From Actinomadura macra NBRC 14102 (lineage in GTDB: Bacteria > Actinomycetota > Actinomycetes > Streptosporangiales > Streptosporangiaceae), in contig NZ_BCQT01000027.1 in assembly GCF_001552215.1 (NCBI RefSeq), positions 1-64,000 of the forward strand: a stretch of DNA of 64,000 bases, in the 5' to 3' direction. The first letter of the stretch is position 1; each line of letters starts with the position of its first letter. The position numbers and the translations under genes are program-made. Positions 33,923 through 41,235 of this stretch are shown here, piece by piece. Below the pieces are notes generated by a model. That model had not been told where the DNA came from. It made no database searches and worked only from the letters and a program-made list of their open reading frames with translations.

Positions 33923-34654
33923 TCAGTGCGAGGGCGGTCTCAGGTCGAGTTCCAGCCGGTACCGGTCGCCGCGGTAGACGGATCTGACGTACTCCAGCGG
34001 CCTGCCGTCCTCGTCCCTGGTCACCCGCTCGAACAGGAACGCCGGGGTGTGCACCGGGACGTCCAGTTCGGCGGCCTCCTCGGCGGTGGTGACGGTCGGT
34101 TCGATCGTCTCGGTGCCCGAGGCGATCACGATGCCGTTGCCGCGCAGCAGGTCGTAGAACGACCGGCCCTCCAGGTCCTGTTTTCGGAGGGCGGGCAGCA
34201 GTGCCCGCGGCAGGTAGAGGGTCTCGATGGCCATGGTGGCCTCGTCGGCGAGCCGCAGCCGCCGAATGGTAAATACCTCTTCCAGGGGTGACAGGGCGAG
34301 CCGCCTGCCGATCCGCGCCCCCGCGGTCTCCGTGCGGAACGACAGCACCCTGCCCCCCGGCTTCATCCCCCGCCTGATCATGTCCTCGGTGAAGGAGGTC
34401 ATGGTCAGCGAGACGGCGATCCGGGGTTCGGTCACGTAGGTGCCGCTCCCGTGCCGCCGGTCGAGCAGTCCCTCGGCGACGAGGTCGTCGATGGCCTGCC
34501 GCAGTGTCGGGCGGGACACCCCGAGATCCTCGGCCAGCCGGCGCTCGGACGGCAGGGCGTCCCCGACGTCGAGTCCCTCCAGCATCACCAGCAGTTGTCG
34601 CCGCACCGCCTGCCGTTTGGTGTTTCCGGCCCGTGGTTCACCCGCGGATTGCAC
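33923..34654 (-). CDS. DasR-like GntR/HutC regulator of the PTS operon
   Basis: A 243-residue regulator. N-terminal winged helix: LPSERRLAEDLGVSRPTLRQ, AIDDLVAEGLLDRRHGSGTY; C-terminal UTRA effector domain with LTMTSFTEDMIRRGMKPGGR and EYVRSVYRGDRYRLELDL, closely following DasR/NagR. These respond to amino-sugar phosphates. An ATG three codons earlier (34663) abuts its AGGAG with no spacer, whereas GTG 34654 has a 9-base spacer, so the GTG is chosen. First gene of a GntR-IIC-IIB-IIA-SIS operon. A dre-like operator lies 60 bases upstream. Confidence 0.88.
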   Translation of the reverse strand: MQSAGEPRAGNTKRQAVRRQLLVMLEGLDVGDALPSERRLAEDLGVSRPTLRQAIDDLVAEGLLDRRHGSGTYVTEPRIAVSLTMTSFTEDMIRRGMKPGGRVLSFRTETAGARIGRRLALSPLEEVFTIRRLRLADEATMAIETLYLPRALLPALRKQDLEGRSFYDLLRGNGIVIASGTETIEPTVTTAEEAAELDVPVHTPAFLFERVTRDEDGRPLEYVRSVYRGDRYRLELDLRPPSH

Positions 34655-34692
34655 GCTTTTCATCTCCTGATGCCTAGTTCCTGCTCGCGCAT

Positions 34693-34722
34693 ACGGTATG
34701 TCCGATTGAGTCGACTGGTCAA
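34693..34722 (-). promoter_or_regulatory. Promoter of the GntR-PTS operon
   Basis: On the minus strand TTGACC (34717-34722), an 18-base spacer and TACCGT (34693-34698). The -35 box is inside the dre-like operator, so regulator binding would block it. A near-palindrome CATACGGTATG covers the -10. Confidence 0.45.
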
Positions 34723-34729
34723 TACCACT
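34714..34729. promoter_or_regulatory. dre-like operator for a DasR-type regulator
   Basis: ACTGGTCAATACCACT matches the Streptomyces DasR-responsive element ACTGGTCTAGACCACT at 14 of 16 positions, keeping both ACTGGTC/ACCA(C/G)T arms. It lies in the divergent spacer between the GntR regulator gene and the secreted protein gene and could control both. Confidence 0.7.
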
Positions 34730-34838
34730 TTGGCGGTTCTTGCCGTGGTCATCGCCACCCGCCCGACCTACCGTCTGGCTGAAGTTCGTCTGATGTCCGG
34801 CCGAGATCGTGCCGGGCGCGCGGCGGGGAAGGGGCGAG

Positions 34839-36164
34839 ATGAACGGGTTCATGCGGGGGGCGCTGGCGCTGGCGTTTCCCCTGATCATGCTGGTGACGTT
34901 CGCGAGCACCGCGCACGCGGGTGCGGTGCCGTCCGGCCCGGCGGGATGGCGGCTCGTGGACGCCGAGTCCTTCGATCGGCGCCTGGACGATGCGATGGTG
35001 CCGTGGAAGCCGGATGGCGATGGGCCGTCAAGTCTCTACAACGTTGACATTTACGACAACGATGGCGCCTACTTTGACACCGTTGGGGGTCCGGCATTCC
35101 GGACGCAGCTCGCGAAGATGACGACCTACCGCAAGTCGTTCACGTTCGGGAAGCGGGGCTGGCTCACCGCCGAACTCGCCGCCCGCGACGCCGACGGGGA
35201 CGGCCGGCCCGACGCGCCGCCCACGCTCACCTCCCGCAACGGGGTCGCGCACCTGCACGAGCCGGCCCACCAGGCGGGCGTCGTGATCCGTTCGACGCGG
35301 GCGCTGCCGGCCGAGTACCGGGTGGAGATGACGCTGCGCGGGCTCGACTTCGGCGGGCAGCGCGCCGGCTCATGGGATTACCCGGACGGCCGGACCAACG
35401 GCTACGCGCCCGGGGGCTGCAAGACCACCTTCCCCTGGGCGTCGGGCGGCGATTTCGCCCGGCCCGAGTGCCAGTGGGCGGACGTCCGTACCGATTCCAA
35501 CGGCTTCTACTACATGTCGATCATGGACTACGGGCGGGTGGCGCCGCACAACAACGTGTTCATCCACGGGCACCGCAAGGTCGCCATGGACGGCTACAAC
35601 CGCTACCGGTACACCGGATCCGGCCTGCGGTACTGCAATCCGGCCACCAAGCAGTACGAGCCGTACACCGCCGGAACCGGCAACGGCGTTAACGCCATCT
35701 TCATGACAGACGACCGGAGGTATCCGGCGATGCCCGGCACCGAGTACCTCATGCAGAGCGAGTGCGGGCTCGCCAAGGGCGGCGCGATCGTCTCGACGGT
35801 CGACCTCAAGCCCGAACTCCTGCCCGAGGAGCCCTACCGGTTCGCCGTCGAGAGGCGGAACGGCGCGTACACGATGGAGATGTCCGGTGACTTCGCGCAC
35901 GTGGGCGAGGCGACGTTCCGCTACACGCGGTCCTTCGTCCAGGACGGTGAGCCGATCTGGCACTACAACCAGAAGCCCACCGAGTACGACGGGCGATTCA
36001 ACGCAGACTGGACGTGGCAGGGCCCCGGCGGCACCCTCGTCGACCACGACACCTGGCCGGCCGGGTCCGCCTACCCCGACCACTTCATGATCGGCGACCC
36101 GCACATGAACTTCTATGAGGGGAAGGCGCAGGTGGACGACGTCCGCCTGTACGCGCCGAGGTAG
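34839..36164 (+). CDS. Secreted protein of unknown function, jelly-roll-like
   Basis: A 441-residue exported protein with a signal peptide (GALALAFPLIMLVTFASTAHAG, cleavage near residue 28). No enzyme family is recognised with certainty. The mature part is rich in Tyr, Trp, Asp and Gly with motifs such as GSWDYPDGRTNGYAPGGC and DSNGFYYMSIMDYGR, and ends FMIGDPHMNFYEGKAQVDDV, which recalls concanavalin-like/LamG or GH16-type beta-sandwiches. Four Cys may form disulfides. ATG 34839 follows GGGGAAGGGGCG. Sharing the dre-like region with the PTS operon suggests it may bind or cut the extracellular glycan whose sugars the PTS imports. That link is inference. Confidence 0.7.
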   Translation: MNGFMRGALALAFPLIMLVTFASTAHAGAVPSGPAGWRLVDAESFDRRLDDAMVPWKPDGDGPSSLYNVDIYDNDGAYFDTVGGPAFRTQLAKMTTYRKSFTFGKRGWLTAELAARDADGDGRPDAPPTLTSRNGVAHLHEPAHQAGVVIRSTRALPAEYRVEMTLRGLDFGGQRAGSWDYPDGRTNGYAPGGCKTTFPWASGGDFARPECQWADVRTDSNGFYYMSIMDYGRVAPHNNVFIHGHRKVAMDGYNRYRYTGSGLRYCNPATKQYEPYTAGTGNGVNAIFMTDDRRYPAMPGTEYLMQSECGLAKGGAIVSTVDLKPELLPEEPYRFAVERRNGAYTMEMSGDFAHVGEATFRYTRSFVQDGEPIWHYNQKPTEYDGRFNADWTWQGPGGTLVDHDTWPAGSAYPDHFMIGDPHMNFYEGKAQVDDVRLYAPR

Positions 36165-36258
36165 CGATCCGATCACGGGACACGGCCCCGGATGTGATTC
36201 TGTCGGTGCCAGCGATTATCGTCCGTCAGAACGTTCCAAGCCACGCCGTGGGGGCACC

Positions 36259-37380
36259 GTGACGAAGACCGTTCCGGGCCGGCCGCCCGAGCCGTCCCTC
36301 ACCGATCCATGCGCCGAGCGGGAGCCGGCGGGCGAGCGCCTGCGCGTCGCGGCGGGCGCCCCCGGCCCCGCGTTGGACGTCTTCCTGGCCGGTCAGGTCT
36401 TCATGGACATGATCTTCACCGGGCTGCCCGGCCTGCCGCCGCCCGGCACCGAGATCGTCACCGACGGGCTCGGCTCCGCGCCCGGCGGCGTCGCCAACAT
36501 CGCGGTCGCGATGAGCCGGCTCGGGCTGCGCGTCGGCCTCGCGGCCCCCTTCGGGGACGACATGTTCGGCGCCTACCTGTGGCGGACCCTCGCCGAACAG
36601 GAGGGCGTCGACCTCGGCCTGTCCCGCCGGGTGCCCGGCTGGCCGACGCCCGTCACGGTGTCGATGGCCTACGACTCCGACCGCAGCATGGTCACCTACG
36701 CCCGTCCCGTCCCCGCGCAGTCGGACGGATTGGCGGGCTCCGCGCCTCCGGCCGCGCGGGCCTGCTTCGTCGACGTCGACCGTCCGGTGCCAGCCTGGGC
36801 CGCCGCGATGCGCGAGCGGGGCGCGCTGGTCTTCGCCGACCTCGGCTGGGACCCCACGGGCGCCTGGTCCGCCGAGGTGCTCGACCGCCTCGCGCACGTG
36901 GACGTGTTCCTGCCGAACGCCGCCGAGGCGATGGCCTACACCCGCACCGGCACGCCGGAGGCGGCGGCCGTCGCCCTGGCAGGGCGGGTACCGGTGGTCG
37001 TCGTCAAGCGCGGCGGGGACGGCGCCATCGCCATCGACTCGGCGACGGGGGAGCGCGCCGAGATCAGCGCGCTACCGGTGGAGGCGCTCGACGCGACCGG
37101 CGCGGGCGATGTGTTCGCCGCCGGCTTCGTGTTCGCGACCCTCGCCGGGTTGCCGCTCGCCGAGCGGCTCCGGTTCGCCAACCTGTGCGCCGGCCTCTCG
37201 GTGCGCCACCACAGCGGCTCGCTCGGCTCGCCCTGCTGGGGCGAGATCGCCGCGTTCGGCGAGTCGGGCGAGGTCCCCGAGGCGGTCCTGGCCGACTACG
37301 CGTTCGTGGTGCCCTTCATCCCCGAGACCGCGTCCGACACGGTGGTCCGCGCCGAGCCGACCCTCCGCAAGCAGGCGTAG
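36259..37380 (+). CDS. PfkB-family carbohydrate kinase
   Basis: A 373-residue ribokinase-fold kinase. The N-terminal signature is APGGVANIAVAMSRLGLRVG and the C-terminal signature EALDATGAGDVFAAGFVFAT contains the anion hole and catalytic Asp (GAGD). The first 40 residues are an extra Pro/Arg-rich tail. The GTG at 36259 is chosen; no strong ribosome site is seen. It follows the secreted protein gene by 94 bases. It could phosphorylate a sugar or nucleoside; the PTS operon nearby makes a sugar substrate likely. Confidence 0.85.
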   Translation: MTKTVPGRPPEPSLTDPCAEREPAGERLRVAAGAPGPALDVFLAGQVFMDMIFTGLPGLPPPGTEIVTDGLGSAPGGVANIAVAMSRLGLRVGLAAPFGDDMFGAYLWRTLAEQEGVDLGLSRRVPGWPTPVTVSMAYDSDRSMVTYARPVPAQSDGLAGSAPPAARACFVDVDRPVPAWAAAMRERGALVFADLGWDPTGAWSAEVLDRLAHVDVFLPNAAEAMAYTRTGTPEAAAVALAGRVPVVVVKRGGDGAIAIDSATGERAEISALPVEALDATGAGDVFAAGFVFATLAGLPLAERLRFANLCAGLSVRHHSGSLGSPCWGEIAAFGESGEVPEAVLADYAFVVPFIPETASDTVVRAEPTLRKQA

Positions 37381-37390
37381 CGGGGGAGTG

Positions 37391-38332
37391 TCAGGCGGTG
37401 GCCGCGCCCGTCCGGTACTCCTGCGGGCTGATGCCGCGCTCACGCTTGAACGCCGTGCTGAGCGCGAACGCGTTGCCGTAGCCGACCTGCCGCGCCACCG
37501 CCTCCAGCGTCGCGTCGCTCTCGCGCAGCAGGTCGGCGGCCTGGGCGAGGCGGACGCCCGTCAGGTACGCCATCGGCGGCTCCCCGATCAGCTTGCCGAA
37601 CCGCTGCGCGAGCGCGGCCCGGGAGACGCCGACCTTGGCGGCGAGGTCCGCGACCGTCCACGGGTGCGACAGGTCGTCGTGCAGCAGCCGCAGCGCCGGT
37701 CCCACCACCGCGTCGCCGTGCGCCCGGTACCAGCCGGGCTTCTCCGCCTGCGGGCGGGAGAACCACGCGCGCAGGGCCGCGATGAGCAGCAGGTCGAGCA
37801 GCCGGTCCAGGACGACCTCCTGGCCCGGTTCGTCCTTGCCGATCTCCTCACCGAGCAGCCCGACCAGCGGGGACTTCCAGGTTCCGGCGCGGACGATCGC
37901 AAGCGCCGGCAGCGCCGCGAGAAGCCGCTGCGTGACCGCGCCGCGCATCTGGTAGGTGCCGGTCAGCATGACCGTCGAGCCGTTCGGGTCGGTGCCCCAG
38001 GCCCGGACGCCGAGGTCCATCGCCTCCGCCAGGCTCGTGCCGTCCGGGGTGGTGCAGCGCTGGCCGGGGTGGATCACGATCTGCGGCTCGGTGCCGGGAT
38101 CGTCGGCGACCGTGTACGGGTCCGGTCCACGAATGATCATCACGTCGCCCGGCCGGACGCGTTCGGGACCACCGTGGTCGGGGATCACCCACGCCTCGTC
38201 ACGGGCCATCGCGACCAGGGTCAGCGGCGCCTCGTCCTGGATCCGCATCGACCACGGCGGGTTGAGCGAGGAGCGCAGCATGAACGCCCCGCGGGCGCGC
38301 GGCCCGTCGAGCAGGTCGGTGAGGGCGTCCAT
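37391..38332 (-). CDS. AraC-family regulator with cupin sensor domain
   Basis: A 313-residue regulator. Residues 1-190 are a cupin_6-type sensor (MDALTDLLDGPRARGAFMLR, VRPGDVMIIRGPDPYTV). Residues about 205-305 are the AraC double HTH: WTVADLAAKVGVSRAALAQR, EPPMAYLTGVRLAQAADLLR and ALSTAFKRERGISPQEYRTG. The ATG 38332 is divergent from an NmrA-family reductase and a DUF1772 protein, a recurrent actinobacterial trio in which the regulator controls the reductase. The open frame runs far upstream but homology begins here. Confidence 0.9.
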   Translation of the reverse strand: MDALTDLLDGPRARGAFMLRSSLNPPWSMRIQDEAPLTLVAMARDEAWVIPDHGGPERVRPGDVMIIRGPDPYTVADDPGTEPQIVIHPGQRCTTPDGTSLAEAMDLGVRAWGTDPNGSTVMLTGTYQMRGAVTQRLLAALPALAIVRAGTWKSPLVGLLGEEIGKDEPGQEVVLDRLLDLLLIAALRAWFSRPQAEKPGWYRAHGDAVVGPALRLLHDDLSHPWTVADLAAKVGVSRAALAQRFGKLIGEPPMAYLTGVRLAQAADLLRESDATLEAVARQVGYGNAFALSTAFKRERGISPQEYRTGAATA

Positions 38333-38384
38333 GCGACCAGCGTAGACGCTCGCGTATGCGACCAAGCCTCTCAACGATGGTCGC
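38331..38384. promoter_or_regulatory. Three-copy GCGACCA operator between araC-type and nmrA-type genes
   Basis: ATGCGACCA occurs at 38331-38339 and 38356-38364 as direct repeats 25 bases apart, and the inverse TGGTCGC at 38378-38384. Three identical heptamers in an 81-base divergent spacer are a likely binding site of the AraC-type regulator. Confidence 0.55.
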
Positions 38385-38413
38385 TGAAGTCGTCCGTCGG
38401 TTGACTTGAGGGC

Positions 38414-39271
38414 ATGACGGACAACGAGAACATCACGGAGCACGGCCTCACCCTCGTCCTCGGCGGCACCGGCAAGACAGGCCGGCGGGTCGTCGAGCGG
38501 CTGGAGGCCCTGGACGTCCCGGTACGGATGGGCTCCCGATCGGCCGATCCGGCCTTCGACTGGGAGGACAAGGCGACCTGGACGGCGGTCCTGCGGGGCG
38601 TCGAGCGGGTCTACCTCGTCTACTATCCCGACCTCGCCGTCCCCGGTGCGCCCGGAGCCATCCGCGCGTTCACCGCCGCGGCGGTGGATGCGGGGGTCCG
38701 GCGGGTGGTCCTGCTCTCCGGCCGCGGCGAGGACGAGGCGCGGGCCTGCGAGCGGATCGTCCAGGGCTCGGGCCTGGACTGGACGATCGTCCGGTCCAGC
38801 TGGTTCGCGCAGAACTTCAGCGAGGACTACCTGCTGGAGCCCGTCCGGGCGGGCGAGGTCGCGCTGCCCGCCGGGGACGTGCCCGAGCCTTTCGTCCACC
38901 TGGACGACGTCGCCGACGTGGCGGTCGCGGCGCTCACCGAGGACGGGCACACCGGCGAGGTCTACGAGGTGACCGGCCCCCGGGCGCTCACCTTCGCCGA
39001 GGCGGTCGCCGAGATCGGCCGCGCGGCCGGACGCGAGATCGCCTTCGTCCCGGTCGGGGCACGGGACTACGCCACCGCCCTCGCCGGGCACGGGATGCCC
39101 GCCGACATCGTGGAGTTCCTGATCTACCTGTTCACGACGGTCCTCGACGGCCGTAACACCCCCACCACCGACGGCGTTCGGCGGGCCCTCGGGCGGGAGC
39201 CCCGGGATTTTGTCGACTACGCCCGCGAGACCGCCACCAGCGGCATCTGGAAGGAACTGGACCAGTCATGA
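38414..39271 (+). CDS. NmrA-family NAD(P)-binding oxidoreductase
   Basis: A 285-residue atypical short-chain dehydrogenase. The cofactor motif is LTLVLGGTGKTGRRVVERLE; the middle shows VRRVVLLSGRGEDEARACER and LDWTIVRSSWFAQNFSEDYL, as in NmrA/quinone-reductase 2-like proteins. The catalytic Tyr-x3-Lys is absent, as usual for this group. Its stop overlaps the start of the DUF1772 gene (ATGA). Possibly a redox sensor or quinone reductase under the divergent AraC regulator. Confidence 0.87.
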   Translation: MTDNENITEHGLTLVLGGTGKTGRRVVERLEALDVPVRMGSRSADPAFDWEDKATWTAVLRGVERVYLVYYPDLAVPGAPGAIRAFTAAAVDAGVRRVVLLSGRGEDEARACERIVQGSGLDWTIVRSSWFAQNFSEDYLLEPVRAGEVALPAGDVPEPFVHLDDVADVAVAALTEDGHTGEVYEVTGPRALTFAEAVAEIGRAAGREIAFVPVGARDYATALAGHGMPADIVEFLIYLFTTVLDGRNTPTTDGVRRALGREPRDFVDYARETATSGIWKELDQS

Positions 39272-39771
39272 AGTTCTCCCTCACGGTCGCCTCGGCGGCC
39301 CTGTCGATCCTGATGGCCGCCGGAATGGCGGGTGCGTTCTTCGGCTTCTCCACCGGGGTGATGCCGGGACTGAACGCCGCCAGGCCGTCCTCGGCGATCA
39401 ACGCCATGCAGGCCATCAACCAGAAGATCCAGAACCCGGTGTTCGTCGGGGCGTTCCTCCTCCTGCCCGTCGTGGCGGTGGCCGCGGGGATCCTGTTGCT
39501 GACGCTCGGCCAGAGGTCCGCCGCGCTGCTGTTCTTCGCCGCTGCGGCGGTCTACTTCGCGGGTGCGCTGCTGCCGAGCTTCGCGGTGAACATCCCGATG
39601 AACAACGACCTGGACGCGGTCCGGATCCCGTCCGACGCCGCCGACGCCGCGAAGGTCTGGTCGGACTACTCCGGGCGCTGGACGGCCTGGAACACCGCCC
39701 GCGCCGTGTTCAGCTGGGCGAGCCTCCTTCTGATGAGCGTCGGCGCCTATGTCTGGGGCAGGAACGGCTGA
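39268..39771 (+). CDS. DUF1772 (anthrone oxygenase-like) membrane protein
   Basis: A 167-residue protein with four predicted helices (SILMAAGMAGAFFGFSTGVM; FVGAFLLLPVVAVAAGILLL; AALLFFAAAAVYFAGALLPS; AVFSWASLLLMSVGAYVWG). The segment FAVNIPMNNDL and the late W-S-x-Y-x-x-W-T-A-W-N-T-A-R are the DUF1772 signatures. Some family members are anthrone or tropolone-type oxygenases. Coupled to the NmrA gene by a four-base overlap. Confidence 0.87.
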   Translation: MKFSLTVASAALSILMAAGMAGAFFGFSTGVMPGLNAARPSSAINAMQAINQKIQNPVFVGAFLLLPVVAVAAGILLLTLGQRSAALLFFAAAAVYFAGALLPSFAVNIPMNNDLDAVRIPSDAADAAKVWSDYSGRWTAWNTARAVFSWASLLLMSVGAYVWGRNG

Positions 39772-39789
39772 TCGTGCGGAGCCCTGGTG

Positions 39790-41235
39790 TCACGCGAGCA
39801 GCGGCGCCAGGCTTCGCGCGGTGAGGCCCACCCCGAGCAGCACCACCAGCGACGCCGTCCCGACCGGCAGGAGGCGCGGCGCCCCCAGCGTTCGCAGTGA
39901 GGGCAGCCGCTGGACCAGCAGCCGCCCTGATCCGGTGACGAGGAGCCCGACCGACATGAGCATCACCGCCAGTCCCGCGCCGTACGCGAGCACGAGCAGG
40001 ACGCCGAACCAGGCGTGCCCGAGCGCATGGGCGCCGAGCAGCACCACGATGGCGGACGGGCTGGGCATCAACCCCCCGGCGAACCCGACCAGGACCATCC
40101 CACGCCTCGCACTCCCATGACCGTGCCCATGCCCATGTCCGTGCCCGTGCCCGTGCCCATGTCCGTGCCCGTGCCCATGTCCGTGCCCATGCCCGTGCCC
40201 GTGCCCGTGCCCATGCCCGTGCCCATGTCCGTGCCCGTGCCCATGGCCGTGTTCATGATGGTGGACCCGGCGCAGGGCGCGTCTCAGGAGCGTGACGCCG
40301 GCCAGCGCGACGAGGAACCCCGCCGCCGCGCCGAGCCAGGGGAACACCTGCGGTGCGGCGACGGACGAACCGGACGCGATCAGCAGCCCCAGCGCGAGGA
40401 CCCCCGCGGTGTGCGTGACGGTGACGGTCAGGCCGAGGGTGAGCACGTCCCGCCGCGACCGGCGGCCGTGCCCGGCGGCCTGTGCCGCCATGATCGTCTT
40501 CCCGTGGCCCGGGGCCAGCGCGTGGGCCGCTCCCAGGACCATGGCGAGGAGCAACGCGAACAGGGCGAACCCGAAGCTCAGGTCATGGCGCGCGACGAGT
40601 CCGGTGAAGGCGCGCGTGAGCCCATCGGCACCGCGCGGCAGTATCCGGTCCGCGGCGGCGCCGGGCGCGGGCGCGGCCAGCGGGGGGCCGCCCGCGCGCA
40701 CCTCCGCCGTCGCCGCACGCTGGTCGAGCGGTGATCCCAGGGTGTCTTCCGGATAGCGGGTGAGTCGCGCCGTCCGGGAGTCGCGGGGGGCGTCGGAGGA
40801 GGTCAGCGTCATGCGGTCACCCGCCGCCGTCACCTCGTGCCAGCCGGCGCGGTCTCCGGCGCCGGTGTCACGGAAGCCGAGCCGGGCACCCTCGAATGGC
40901 GCGGTGATCGTGCACTCCAGCCGCAGCGTCCGCAGCCCCGCCTGACCCGGGTGCGCGACCGCCGAGGACGAGCGGACCGTCGCCGTAACGGCGCGCCCGT
41001 CCGCGGTGATCTGGAACGCCGCGGCCGAACGCGCGCACTCGCGCCCGGCCCAGCTGCGCAGGTCCGTGCCGTCCTGGAGCACCTGCGCCGTCGGGATCTC
41101 GGCCAGGTCCTGGACGTGGTCGATGCGCAGCTCGTGCGGCGCCACGACGAGCCCGTCATAGCGGTTGACCGAGAAGTTGCCGAGCGGGTGCGCGGCGGAC
41201 GCGGCGGCGCCGGCCGCGAGCAGCAGCGCGATCAC
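39790..41235 (-). CDS. NicO-family nickel/cobalt transporter with (His-Gly)23 loop
   Basis: A 481-residue membrane protein. After a signal-like start (MIALLLAAGAAASAAHPLGN) comes an outside domain of about 190 residues, then six helices of the NicO/RcnA type: GAAHALAPGHGKTIMAAQAA holds the conserved H-x-x-x-P-G-H-G-K metal motif, and GFAGGLMPSPSAIVVLLGAH the second. Between helices a histidine-rich loop begins HHHE and runs through 23 His-Gly dipeptides, expected to bind Ni, Co or Zn. GTG start overlaps the TPR gene stop (GTGA). RcnA-type relatives export nickel/cobalt; direction here is unknown. Confidence 0.85.
   Translation of the reverse strand: MIALLLAAGAAASAAHPLGNFSVNRYDGLVVAPHELRIDHVQDLAEIPTAQVLQDGTDLRSWAGRECARSAAAFQITADGRAVTATVRSSSAVAHPGQAGLRTLRLECTITAPFEGARLGFRDTGAGDRAGWHEVTAAGDRMTLTSSDAPRDSRTARLTRYPEDTLGSPLDQRAATAEVRAGGPPLAAPAPGAAADRILPRGADGLTRAFTGLVARHDLSFGFALFALLLAMVLGAAHALAPGHGKTIMAAQAAGHGRRSRRDVLTLGLTVTVTHTAGVLALGLLIASGSSVAAPQVFPWLGAAAGFLVALAGVTLLRRALRRVHHHEHGHGHGHGHGHGHGHGHGHGHGHGHGHGHGHGHGHGHGHGHGHGHGSARRGMVLVGFAGGLMPSPSAIVVLLGAHALGHAWFGVLLVLAYGAGLAVMLMSVGLLVTGSGRLLVQRLPSLRTLGAPRLLPVGTASLVVLLGVGLTARSLAPLLA
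40114..40251. repeat. Hexamer tandem repeat encoding (His-Gly)23
   Basis: 138 bases of GTGCCC/ATGCCC/ATGTCC hexamers on the plus strand, coding 23 His-Gly dipeptides on the minus strand. The mix of CAC and CAT codons shows the array is not freshly slipped, but repeats of this kind vary in length between strains. Confidence 0.92.

Noticed and set aside
40114..40251. CRISPR or intergenic repeat
   Set aside because: Hexamer array is in frame inside the transporter gene and codes His-Gly dipeptides.
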